From positions 51,201,257 to 51,265,256 of the forward strand of contig CP141128.1 in NCBI GenBank assembly GCA_035236585.1: a stretch of DNA of 64,000 bases. The letters are read 5' to 3'. The notes below the pieces were generated by a model. The model searched no databases. It saw only the letters and a list, made by a program, of their open reading frames with translations, and was not told where the DNA came from. This DNA comes from Warburgia ugandensis (lineage: Eukaryota > Streptophyta > Magnoliopsida > Canellales > Canellaceae). The position numbers and the translations under genes are program-made. How positions within the stretch are numbered: the stretch's first letter is position 1; the number at the start of each line of letters is the position of its first letter. Shown here piece by piece: positions 48,074 through 58,990 of the stretch.

Positions 48074-49718
48074 GCATTTTGGGTCTTTTCTCATGATTAT
48101 AATATTTTATTTTTTATTATTAAATGGCATGAAAGTCTCCCATGCTCCATTTTTTCTTCCCCATGCCCCATTTTTCTTCCCCAAGACCAGCTGATGTTTG
48201 TTGACCCATGACTTCACGTGGGATGCTGATAAGATTGGTTTTTGGGTCCCTTGTGGGCCCCATGTGAGCCCCACATGGTGTAAAAAGATAGTTTTGCCAT
48301 TTATGCATAAAATTTTGGGTTTTATTCCCATGATCTCGGATTTGAGTGTACTTAGTGGCGTTGGATTCGTATTTATCAGTACATTCTAAATTTTGATGTC
48401 TCATATTTTGATTTTTGGGTAAAATTACTATTTTACCCTTTTGTCCAAGAAATGAAGAAACTTAAGGATTTTTCATCCAAATTCAGAATTTGTTGTGCTT
48501 ATAGTCATTTTGAAGGGTTTGCTAAGTTTAATTTCAATTTTACATGTCTTATTATTTGATTACACTTTTATAAAAAGTATATTCTAAATAACCTTAATAT
48601 TTCAGCCCGAAATATCTGAAACTCAAACTTTATTGATTTTCTCAATCAATTACAAAAATTGGGGTTATTATAGAAATAAAGAGAACTTTATTGTTAAGGC
48701 TAACTCGTTGCTTAGGTTAAGCATTAATTAAATTAGTTCAGATTATATAGTTCCTGCGTAACAGATCATACATATAATAAAACTAGAATAGAAGTAGGGA
48801 TACAGAGAGAATTAAAAGGGGACACAGAGGGAATTTTAATTAAAGTGCAAAGGGTAAATATGGAATTTAATAGAAAATTAGTTTAAAACAAAAAACATGT
48901 AAAACTGTTAGAGAGGAAGAGGAAGTTGGCGATAGAGGGGGAAAAGAGGAAAGACAAAGGAGGAGAAGAAGGGGGAAAAAGGGAAATCCATGTTGGGTTT
49001 CTATCTCTAGGACATCCAATGATAGAGAAGATGCTAATAGAAGAACGAAAAACTGACGGTATTGGCAAACAAGGGCAGATGGAGGTGGTTGAGTCGGTTG
49101 GAAATGAAGAAGACAATGGTGAACTAGAGACAAGGGTATGCTAGGTTGATGTTATGTGGTGCATAGTGAAGGACGGAGAGCCAGTGGTTGAGATAGGAGG
49201 GAGAGCTAGAGACTGGAGCAAGTGATGCAGGGCTGTCGAGTGATGAGGGAGCCTGTGAGTAGAGCTGCTGGGCCGATGGAAACCCATTTCAAGTTTTAGT
49301 CACAACACCAGTGCTGTGCGGTGTTAACAAAAGAATGGTAAGCAGAGAGAGCAAGGAGACTAGAAGGGGATGCTAGCTAGAAGTGACTTGTCTAGTAGTG
49401 TCTTCTGACATTTGGAAACAAGGGTGAAGGATAGTTATGATTGAGATGGAGAAAAGGAAGTTTTAAGCAATATGATGGAGAGAGATTGATGGACAAAGTT
49501 GGGAACTAGCCAGAGGAGGAAGGTGTAGAGAGAAAGATATGTCGGCTTGGCAGGTGCAGTGAGTGAAAGTGGATAAACACAAAAAGCCGGCGACCTAGTA
49601 TTGATGCTAGATGTCAAGGCTAAATGGTTCTGTAAATAAAAAGAAAAGAGATAGAGAACAAAGTTGGGTGATGCATGAGATGTAGAGGACAAGAGTAGTG
49701 AGGTGTGGGGAAAATAGG

Positions 49719-49723
<5 letters not shown>

Positions 49724-49772
<49 letters not shown>
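49724..49772. repeat. (GA)n microsatellite in the D 3' LTR
   Basis: About 24 GA units. The matching place in the 5' LTR of the same element (57333-57344) has only about six, so the tract grew after insertion. On the element strand it lies roughly 110 bp downstream of the TATA box, in the transcribed part. Confidence 0.92.
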
Positions 49773-49776
<4 letters not shown>

Positions 49777-49875
49777 TGGAAGGCAAAGTGAAATGATGAA
49801 AAAAAAACAAACAAGGCTAAGGAAACAAACTAAAACTAACTACCTTCCTTCCTCTTTGGCTCCCATGGGTTCCCG

Positions 49876-49885
49876 TTTTATAAAG
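49876..49885 (-). promoter_or_regulatory. TATA box of the D 3' LTR
   Basis: The minus strand reads AAGCTTTATAAAACGGG; the 5' LTR has AAGCTTTATAAAAGGAG at the same place. Confidence 0.6.
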
Positions 49886-50329
49886 CTTTTCACCCTTTAA
49901 ATCCCTTCTCCCCCACTTTCTTACCCTTTCGAGTTAGTTTCCTACTAGGAAACTTCCTCTTCATTCCAAATTTTATCCATGATCTCTTCTCCTTATTAGA
50001 AATGTTCTTCTTTTAGGAAACCATCGAATCTTTCTTTGTTAGTGATCTAGTTCATCAATGCCCTCTTGGATAATCTGCACTGTTGATTAGCCATTCAAAC
50101 CACAATTTGTTTGATCTGCAAAATATAAGACTAGATTAGAGTCATCTAACTATACATTAAGCATCTGATTAGCTTAGATGATCATTTGACTGTTAATTTT
50201 GACAATTTATGGGTGGATGGTCAATTTGAGCTAAATTTCATATTTTATCTAAAAATCATCAAATTGATGAGTTAAACAATCTAACTAAATGAAACTAGGG
50301 GTCTTTTGGCCAAAATTAAACACTTAACA

Positions 50330-50340
50330 CACCCCCAACC
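50330..50340 (-). other. Polypurine tract of element D
   Basis: The minus strand reads GGTTGGGGGTG immediately before TGTTAAGTG, the start of the 3' LTR. G-rich with a few T, as expected for a decayed PPT. Confidence 0.6.
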
Positions 50341-52056
50341 AGCATTTTGCTAATCCCAAAAAAAACATCCAAAAAATCTTTTTTCAAAAGACTGATATAA
50401 GGTGCCACTTTCGTAGGCACTCACGATTGCATTTAGTGCATACAATAAGCCCTTGAACCCCTAGGTTACCCTTAGTGGAAAGTTATCCCTCATAAGGGTT
50501 TGTAGTGAATATACTAGCAAAATTCACTAAGGTTGAGCTCCCAATTTTATCTTAGAGAATCTTCATTAATTAGCAATCTACTAGTTATTCACAACTTAAT
50601 GGAGAAGATTTGACAATTTTACACATCATACACATATTAAATACATTTTATTTGACTTATTTTTCAGAGTGTGTGTGTGTACATCCACATAAATCTTGAC
50701 TTCTAACTCTACATGATTAAATTCCATTAAAAATATGTCTTGACATCAATTCCTCACAATCATACTCTCAGAAATAAAACTCTCAGATAAGGGTTTAAAC
50801 ATATTTCTCTCATTATGTGACCGAATCCAACAAGCTAATGGTTCACATAAATCTTTTGAATGCTCATGAGACAAAGGAAAATGATCCCTAAGAGTGGATG
50901 TTATCACCAAGAATATTAAGTATAGTTTACATTAATTCCTTCTATTATCTCATCTTTAAGGATATGTTCTACCTAAGATCAATAGGTCTTTAACTAGGAC
51001 AAAAAGTAGGCTTAGGACAGGTTTGGAAAAGAAGGGTGTAAGAATTTTAATGGTTCAAAATTGAGTAGAGGTCTTTAATGAATATCTGTTATGACAACTT
51101 TTCTTTTGGTTTGTTCTTGAAGTGAATATCTCTTTTATATATTTTTAGCTTGTTTGGAAGAAAGACGGTTAATTTTTCTCACTTCTATGACTTTTTGTCA
51201 TATTTTTGAACTTTTCTACTAACTATACTCATTTTGACAATGGGTAATGGATAATAGTTTTATTGGCTTGTTCTTGGTTAAGGTGAATGGGGTTAAGAAT
51301 GAAAGGCTTTAATAATAAGCTCAAAGGGGCTAACTAGTGGTATCATATACTTGGTAGGCTTTATATCTCTAGGCCAAGCAAGAATGGCCTATATCATTTC
51401 CTCGGTTTCCTAAAGCCTGCCATATTTAATAAAGTTTTTAGAATTAAGATTATTACTCCTATTTATTCTTGATGTTTAACCAAAATAGGGATAACAGGAT
51501 ATCACTCATTTATATACACTGAAGAAATTGTAGAATTACTTATAACTCTCTGAAAGAATATAGTCTTAAAATTTCACTAGGTTATAGGTCTCCACTGAAT
51601 TTCCTCAGGGTCTCTAAGTCATACCTCTCTATTAGTCTTGACTATGTGCTGTGTGTAAATAGTTTTCAAGAATTAAGTTTCATAAAATGCTTCAACATAT
51701 GAATGATATGCAAAAGTAATCATATGCACTCCTATTAAGAGGTGAAAACTATGGAATTACTAAATTCTAAACATCCAATTCTCATCATAATAAGGGAAAT
51801 TTGCCTTAAAAAAAATTTAATTTTTTTTGAAAGAATCAAGAAAATTTAAAATTTCTATATGCATCTACACCCCCAACCTAAATGAAACATTGCCCTCAAT
51901 GTTTGAAAAACTTAGGATCTTATGTGATAATGGAAGGATGTAGACTCTAAAACCCTAGGTTGCCTCCCAATAAGCACTAAGTTTAAAGTCTTTAGCCATA
52001 CATTAACAATTGAATTTACAATGTGTAAGACAAGCCTCCAGTGGATCAAAGGTAGA
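50341..52056 (-). other. Non-coding stretch of element D where RT and integrase would be expected
   Basis: Only 1.7 kb separates the protease from the PPT, too short for RT, RNase H and integrase, and none of their motifs is visible on either strand. AT-rich, with GT microrepeats near 50670. Confidence 0.6.
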
Positions 52057-52302
52057 TCATGGTAGTAGAACTTGTGGAATTAAATCTTCAATCATGTTGC
52101 AAGAGTCATCAAGATCTAGTTGTTGATGGTTGCCATTAAAGACATTGAGCTCAACTTTCATATTGCCAAAGGATAATTGTAATACACCATTTCTACAATT
52201 TATGATTGCATTGGACGTTACTAAGAATGGACATTCGAGAATCACCGAGATTTGACTACTAGGGTCCACTACAAGTTGGGTATCCAAGACAATGAAATCC
52301 AT
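52057..52302 (-). pseudogene. Athila-like protease remnant of element D
   Basis: An 81-codon open stretch, MDFIVLDTQLVVDPSSQISV followed by ILECPFLVTSNAIINCRNGV and LQLSFGNMKVELNVF. This is the C-terminal half of the Athila aspartic protease, where the family has ILGRPFL; here Gly-Arg is replaced by Glu-Cys, so activity is doubtful. The active-site DTG part upstream (52310-52560) is not recognisable. It would have processed gag inside the particle. Confidence 0.65.
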
Positions 52303-53221
52303 AAGGAAATAAAACTAGTCCACCTATATTAATACATCCTCAATCATACCATGAGGAATCTTAATTGATGTATTGGCTAACAACAATGTGGTGTTGGTTG
52401 GCTTAAGCTCACCAAGCCCTAGTTGCTCATAGATAGAATATGACAATAGATCTCCTATAATGCAAGTAATGCCCTATCTATGACATGATCTCCTATAATG
52501 CAAGAAATTGTAGGACATCTTGGATCTCTAAATTTTGGTGGGATTTGTGTTGAATTAAAGAGCTCACCTACTTAGTGAGGAAGGCCTTCTTTTGCACATT
52601 AAGCTCTCACTTTGTAGCGTAGAGCTCTTTAAGAAATTTAGCATAAGAAGAAATTCTCCTTTATAGCATTGAGTAATGGGATATTGATTTGTACATGTTT
52701 AAACACTTCCATTATCTCATTAAAATTTGTTTCTTTCTTAGCCTTGTTGAGTAATTGAGGGAAGGGAACTTTAGGCACATAGGGTGCCTCCATTATAGGC
52801 TTAGAATGAGAAGGAGATGTCTGTTTAATCTCTTTCTCATGTGTTTTATTTGCCTCTTTTTCCTCTATGCAGTTTCCTTAGCTTGCCTTACTTTGTTATC
52901 GATCTGATGATTGCTCCTAAGGGTGGTTATAGACTTAGCATGCTCATGATGGTTAAGCTTTTGATAACTTGACTCTAACTCAAATTGACCCTTAAGGTTG
53001 GGGATGGGTTGACTAGGGAACTAACCCTTTCCTCTACTATGTAGTTCAGCTGACAATTGGCTTACCTATATCTCTAACTTAGCTATGACTTGAGAGTTGA
53101 CATTAGCTGAATGTCTACTCTCATTTTGCAGTTGGTCTGAGGCCTTTTTAGCGTAATCATTACCTTTTACAATTTTTCCAAGCATGGTATCGATGTTTTC
53201 CTCTGAAGATGGTTTCTTTTA

Positions 53222-54492
53222 TTATTGAGGTTGTTGAAAGCCAGGTGGCTGTTGGGGAACTATAGTTCTAGGAGGAAAGTTTTGTATAGGGAAATTTACA
53301 GATGGTCCCCCTTGGTGGTTATTCTTTGACCAAGACAAATTGGGATGCCTAGCCCATCCAGGGTTGTAGGTCTTAGAATATGGGTTGTCGCGAGGTTGGT
53401 GATATGCATTCAATGCATTCACTTGATCAAGATAGTCTTTCAACACTCTATTTGATGGACAAGAAGGGGTGATATGGGCTAGGCCAAAACATATACCAAG
53501 ACAAATTGGGATGCCTAGCCCATCCAGGGTTGTAGGTCTTAGAATATGGGTTGTCGCGAGGTTGGTGATATACATTCAATGCATTCACTTGATCAAGATA
53601 GTCTTTTAACACTCTATTTGATGGACAAGATGAGGTGATATGGGCTAGGCCAGAACATATAACACAAACCTCTTATGAAAGTTTTTTGGGATAAAGCAGC
53701 AGCCATGAAAGTTTCAAACATGGTTTCAAGTTTGCTCATTCTTCCACCTAATTTTTTAGCTACGGAGTCAAGTTTATGGGATAGATTAGTAAGCACTCCT
53801 ATCTCATAGAGACCTCCTTTCTTAGTGGGATGGTTAGATCTTTCTCTCCTATTTAAATAATCCCATTATTGAGATTTATAGACCACTATCTAAAAGGACT
53901 CCAATGCCTCACTTTCATCCTTTAACATGAGGGTCCCTCCACTTGCTATTTTAAGGCATTAATGCCTCACAGAAGTATTGAACTTGCTGTCATTTCTCAA
54001 ATCCATGATGAGGGCATTTTTGTAGAAGTTCATTCCATCTTTCCCAACAGTCATAATATTATTCGTCATCCCTTTGTTGGAAATTGATAATTTCATGATG
54101 AAGGGCATTTGTTTTGTGAACAAGGAAGAATTTGTTCAAAAATTTCTTAGAAAATTGCTCCCATGTGTGTATGGAACCTAACTCTAAGGAATTAAGCCAC
54201 GATTTGGTTTTGTCCTTAAGTGATAATGAGAATAGCCTAAGCCTAATAGAATCATCCAAAAAGTTTTAGAACCTAAATGTGGCCAAATATCGAGGAACTC
54301 CATGATATGTAGGTAGGGGTCTTCACGGTCTTGACCATAAAAAGTAGGGAGTAATTGAATGACTCTCATCTTTAACTCGAAGTGGTCGACATCTGTGGGA
54401 TGTAAAGCTATGCAAGATGGGGTATTAAGTTGTAGAGGTACGTAGAAATCTCTAATTGTTTTGTGCTCAGCCTCTGCTGATGGTTCAGCCAT
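53222..54492 (-). pseudogene. gag: Athila-like gag of element D, frameshifted, with an internal duplication
   Basis: The ATG at 54492 gives MAEPSAEAEHKTIRDFYVPL and LLPTFYGQDREDPYLHIMEF, then a frame change near 54270. The capsid continues as RLRLFSLSLKDKTKSWLNSL and FLNKFFLVHKTNALHHEIIN, the usual Athila gag core. After a decayed middle come a coiled-coil-like part (NLSHKLDSVAKKLGGRMSKL near 53790) and the nucleocapsid (CFGLAHITPSCP) followed by NPYSKTYNPGWARHPNLSW. This last block is present twice because of a 166-bp tandem duplication (53330-53661), which shifts the frame. Gag would have formed the particle; this copy cannot make one. Confidence 0.8.
53330..53661. repeat. 166-bp tandem duplication in gag of element D
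   Basis: CCAAGACAAATTGGGATGCC starts at 53330 and again at 53496. The copies differ at only a few positions, so the duplication is much younger than the element. 166 is not a multiple of three, so it breaks the frame across the nucleocapsid. Confidence 0.92.
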
Positions 54493-55727
54493 GGTGATAG
54501 GAATTAAGTTTTTGTCCGCTTATCATTGGATGCATTGAATCTCTAGGACTAAAGGTACTAACTTTGGGTTTTGAGATTGACGCCCTTACATAAACTAGCC
54601 TAATCTAAAATTTTCTAATCTAAATGTTGACTCTAAATCTACATGATGCACAAACAAAAGTCACCGTCAAACATTTCTTAGGCTAATAAGCAACAATATT
54701 GTGACTTTCTTAAATTTGTGTGGGGATAATGCTTTTAAATTAGCCTAATCTAAGTCTCCTCACCTTTAGATTTGACTATTGCATACTAGTTAGGCTTTAC
54801 GCAAGGTGGTTGATACAATCCTCATGCATGGAGGCATTTAGACCTCAACAAACGTCAATAGAAGGGGTGAGAAAATGACTTGGATTTTAAGACACCCACT
54901 ATAACCACAGTGCTTAAAAGCCACTAGAGTGACAATATATCTCATCCTTAGTAAGAGGGTCCACGAGCATGTGATGGCACTCTAGGTCTCTTCTAATTGC
55001 TTTTACATTAATTTGAAAGTTAGGGTTGTGCACTTAAGGTGATTACCCTAGGTGGGCCAAGGAGTGGTGATGAAATCCACACTTGATTTTGTGGAGGCTG
55101 GTGCCCTTACTAATTAATTTTCACTCTTTATGGCAGTTCGATCAACATATATATTACCTTAAAGCAATAAGTGTGTCCTAAGAATGTAATTGAAAGCAAT
55201 AAACTAATGTAAAACCCTAAAAAATGCAACAGTTATCAAATATGATTTCTATATGCAATTATTCTACCAAACAATACAAGATTATCCTAAATGCAAACCC
55301 TAATCTAGGAAATAAAAGGAGTGATGGATATTTACTTTGGGGTTTCTGATGAAAATCAAGTGTGGGCCACCTTATCCCACACTTGCCCTGTATTATATAA
55401 CCCTTTTAAAATTAAAATTAAAATTGCAAATTACAAAGATCCTCACTACAAGATCCACTCAAAAGAAAAGAAAATTTGCATTCTTAGAAAGCAGGGAAAT
55501 TTCTATTTTGATGAAGATCCACTTGCGAATTTCCTCCACTTTTCTATTTCATGAAAAAGAAAATTAGAAATAAGTACCAATTCAGGAAACAAGGTGATTA
55601 TGCATTAAAAAATTAAAAAGTATATTTAAAAATGCCTAAAAGGTTAAAAGTATGCAATTCCTAAAAAAATTTATTTTTCAAAATTATTTGGATTTTTTAA
55701 ATTATATTTTATGAAAATTTTGTTGTG
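54493..55727 (-). other. Leader of element D
   Basis: Non-coding 1.2 kb between the PBS and gag. 54795-55120 is similar to a module of the B and C LTRs (see findings). The short plus-strand frames at 55321-55567 are unsupported. Confidence 0.55.
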
Positions 55728-55747
55728 GGTCCCCAGCAATAGTGCCA
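55728..55747 (-). other. Athila-type primer binding site of D (tRNA-Asp)
   Basis: The minus strand reads TGGCACTATTGCTGGGGACC, close to the Athila/Tat PBS. It lies six bases inside the 5' LTR end. Confidence 0.75.
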
Positions 55748-55753
55748 AAAATT

Positions 55754-57901
55754 TGTTGAGTTTATTACAAGTGCATGGGCTATTGTGATATAGCATGCAC
55801 AAGTATGGGTCAATCCCATAGGGACTCACTTTAAGAATTTGGAGTTTTAATAAAATTTAATTCTTCAAAATTTAAAACTAATTGACAAAAATTAACATAA
55901 AGTGCAATCAGACTTGAAATATGATTAAGCAATAAAAATTATAGAAATTCAATTCTAAAATACAATGATTTAACCAAAGAAACATGAAAAATCCACTTCC
56001 CTAAACCAATTATCATCAATTTCTTTAGATTTGGGATCATAAACTTCAATCAGCCTTCATCAGTCTCTTCCTAGTTCTTATAATTAATGATCCACTTGAG
56101 AGATTAGGCAGATTCTCAAAAAAGTGGAGAGATCCAAGGTAGACAAGATATTTGAGATTTGGACAATTTAGATTACTTTTTGGATTTCAAACTTAAAATC
56201 AGAGATGATAATTGAGTCAAGGGATGTCTTAAGAATGTAATCTAAAAATTAATTAAAGATCTGATGTGAAACAGAGTAGAAATGAAGAGATCTTTATTGT
56301 TAAGGATAACCCCTTAATTAGGTTAAGCCTTAATTAAATTAGTTCAGATTATACATTTCCTAGATGATAGATCACATATAAAATAAAACTAGAATAGAAG
56401 CAGGGATACAAAGGGAATTAAAAAGGGGACACAAAGGGAATTTGAATTAAAGTGTAAAGGGTAAATATGAAATTTAATAGAAAATCAATTTAAAAAAAAA
56501 CATGTAAAACTACTGGAGAGGAAGAGGAAGAGGAAGTTGACAATAGATGGGGAAAATAGGAAAGATAGAAGAGGAGAAGAAGAGGGAAAAAGGGAAACTC
56601 ATGTCAAGTTTCCGTCTCTGATTTGTTCGGTGATGGAGAAGATGCTAACAGAAGAAGGGAAACTTACGGTATTGGCGAACAGGGATGGACAGAGGTGGCT
56701 GAGCCAGTTGGAAATGAAGAAGACGATGGTGGACTGGAGAGAAGGGAATGGCGGGATGACATTGTGTGATGCACAGTGAAGGAGAGAGAACTAACGGTTG
56801 AGATAGGAGGGAGAGCCAATGATTAGAGCAGGTGATGCAAGGCTATTGAGTGATGAGGGAGCCAGTAAGTAGGGATGCTAAGCCGATGGAAACCCATTTC
56901 GGGTTTCATCCACAATGTCATGTAGTGCAATGCTAAGAGAAGAAGGGTCATCAGAGATAGCAAGGAGACTAAAAGGGGATGCTAGCTGGAAGTGACTTGT
57001 CAAGTGGTGCCTTCCGACATTTGGAAGCACGGGTGCGGGATAGTTATGGTCGAGACGGAGAAAAGTAAGATCTAGGCAATATGATGAAAAGAGATCAATG
57101 CGGAAAGTTGGGAACTGGACAGAGGAGGAAGGTGCGGAGAAAAAGAGATGCCAGCCTGGCTAGTGTGGTTAGTGAAAGTGGATAAACACAAAAGGGCAGT
57201 GACCTAGTATTGGTGTTGGATGCCAGGGTTCGATGGTGTGTTAAATAAAAATAGTAGAGATGCAGAACTAAGCTGGGTGATGCATGAGATGTAGAGGACA
57301 AGAGTAGTGAGGTGTGGGAAACAAGAGAAAACGAGAGAGAGAGATTGAATGGAAGGCAAAGTGAAAAGATTAGAAAACAAGCAAGGCTAAGGAAATAAAC
57401 TAAAACTAATAGCTACCTTCCTCTTTGGCTCCCACAGGTTCTCCTTTTATAAAGCTTTCCCCATTTAATTCCCTTCTCCCCCACTTTCCTTATCCTTTAA
57501 GAGTTAGTTTCCTACTAGGAAACTTCCTCTTCATTCCAAATCTTATCCAAGACCTCTTCTCCTTATTAGAAGTACTCTTCTTTTAGGAAACCATCCAATC
57601 TTGCTTTGTTAGTGATCTTTTCCATCAATGCCCTCTTCAATAATCTGCACTGTTTATTAGCTGGTCAAACCATGATCCATTTATTCTGTAAAATATTAGA
57701 CTAGATTAGAGTCATCTAACTGTACATTAAGCATTTGATTAGCTCGGATGATCATCTAATCATTAATTTTGACAATTTATAGCTGGATGGTCAATTTGAG
57801 CTAAATTTCATATTTTATATAAAAATCATCAAATTGATGAGTTAGATGATCTAATTAAATGCTAAATTAGGGGTTTTTTGGCAAAAATTAAACACTTAAC
57901 A
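55754..57901 (-). repeat. 5' LTR of element D (2148 bp)
   Basis: Plus-strand ends are TGTTGAGTTTATTAC and CACTTAACA. It is uninterrupted and shows the empty site for C at 56279-56283. TATA box at 57445-57454 on the minus strand. Confidence 0.82.
57445..57454 (-). promoter_or_regulatory. TATA box of the D 5' LTR
   Basis: The minus strand reads AAGCTTTATAAAAGGAG, conserved with the 3' LTR. Confidence 0.6.
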
Positions 57902-58182
57902 TGCATGACCATCAATATTTAACCCAGCTTTAGTATTTTTTAGTTCTAATAGACAATTAGGCAATAGTTAAGGAATCAAGTCAATCTCAATAACCCTACA
58001 TTAGATATGGCAAACAAATTAGTGGAAGTAAAGCCTCCTAAGGAGTATTCTACTCCACAACTCCTTACAAAAAGGTAGTATATATAAAGGCAGTATATAT
58101 GAGGTAAGGGTATTTTTGATCTGTCCAATACACAAGATATATTGGCAGCTGGAGTGGATAAGCGATAGTATACTTAAGAAAT

Positions 58183-58990
58183 TTGATGCTTATATGTTGT
58201 CCAACAAGTCATCTATCCAAGCTTAGTGTGGTTTGTTTTATTTGTTCTAGTCCAACACATCCTAGTACTTCATGCCTGTCAAGCTTTGCATTTCCTAAAT
58301 ATTTTTTAGAGCAAGTGAATGCAATGAGTGCATTCTTAAATCTTAATGACAACTATTTTGAGACTTGCAATCCTGGATGGACTAGGCATCCTAATTTCTC
58401 ATGGCCTTGGAATATTATTAGATAATAAATTGTGCCACAATTGTCATTTCCTTGACAATAGAGCGAACAATATATATAAGAGACCCTTAGCTTGTTTATG
58501 TAGAGCACTTGAGAATTTTGAAATGATATAAAAAAATTATGCAAGCCCAATCGAAGTCTATTGCGTAGTTGGAGTGCCAAATGGGTTAGATATCTACTAC
58601 ACTTATATAGAAAGGAAAGGGAAATAGATCAAGTTGAGGATAATGAGAAGCCCGTCAACACTTAGATAGGGATAATTATGACATCAGAGTCTCAAGATCC
58701 TTATGAGATAAAGAGTCTAATGACTACATCATCCCTGCCATCCTCTAGTAGTGATGCTCTCAAGTCATATCTCATTAATTTTAGTTTTCATAGGGATACC
58801 TCCATTGATGAAGTAAATGATTTACTGAATACTATGCCATTTAGTGAAAAAGCACTTGATTTGGACTTACAACCTTTACTATACAATTCAAAAAGTCAAC
58901 ATTTAGGTTCATGTGATCCCTTGCCTATTACCCATGCCTCAGAATTTGATGATAAAGAGGGTATAAGCCCCACCAATTCTTTATATTAAG
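58183..58990 (+). pseudogene. gag: Gag and following remnants of element H
   Basis: 58183-58425 holds a nucleocapsid-like CFICSSPTHPSTSC followed by NYFETCNPGWTRHPNFSW, the same CCHC plus NPGW..HPNFSW arrangement as in D, on the opposite strand. The capsid part upstream is missing or unrecognisable. 58678-58989 is an open 103-codon Ser- and Asp-rich stretch (MTSESQDPYEIKSL...) in the position of the linker between gag and protease; I cannot assign it firmly. Stops separate the two. Confidence 0.6.

Larger units (their letters stand above)
32816..48672 (-). mobile_element. C: second solo copy of the ~4.7-kb LTR, split by F and G
   Basis: TGTGACGACCCGGG on the left, GGGGTTATTATA on the right (the last base pair pattern CA has become TA). 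The flanking 5-mers are CAAAT (32811-32815) and GAAAT (48673-48677), one mismatch. The empty site GAAAT is preserved in the 5' LTR of D at 56279-56283. Subtracting F and G leaves about 4711 bp, matching B (about 4695). No internal region or PBS is present. Confidence 0.85.
32308..50329 (-). repeat. 3' LTR of element D, interrupted by C
   Basis: The two pieces, 32308-32815 and 48678-50329, line up end to end with the intact 5' LTR at 55754-57901. Shared landmarks are TATAGCATGCAC.AGTATGGGT at the left, a TATA box (49876-49885) and CACTTAACA at the right. The first bases (TAATGAG against TGTTGAG) have drifted. Confidence 0.8.
32308..57901 (-). mobile_element. Element D: non-autonomous Athila-like element, minus strand
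   Basis: On the minus strand the order is 5' LTR (57901-55754), PBS (55747-55728), leader, gag (54492-53222), protease (52302-52057), a 1.7-kb non-coding stretch, PPT (about 50340-50330) and 3' LTR (50329-32308, split by C). The LTRs are about 2148 and 2160 bp after removing C and are clearly homologous but well diverged, so this is an old insertion. RT, RNase H and integrase are absent from the 5.4-kb interior. I could not find a convincing target duplication, probably because the left end is mutated. Confidence 0.8.

Noticed and set aside
49607..49814. Leu-Ser repeat ORFs
   Set aside because: Translations of the (GA)n tract in the D LTR.
54826..54870. A small RNA gene or SINE as the cause of the shared Athila/B/C module
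   Set aside because: No A/B-box promoter, poly-A tail or flanking duplication could be seen; kept only as an unexplained shared block.
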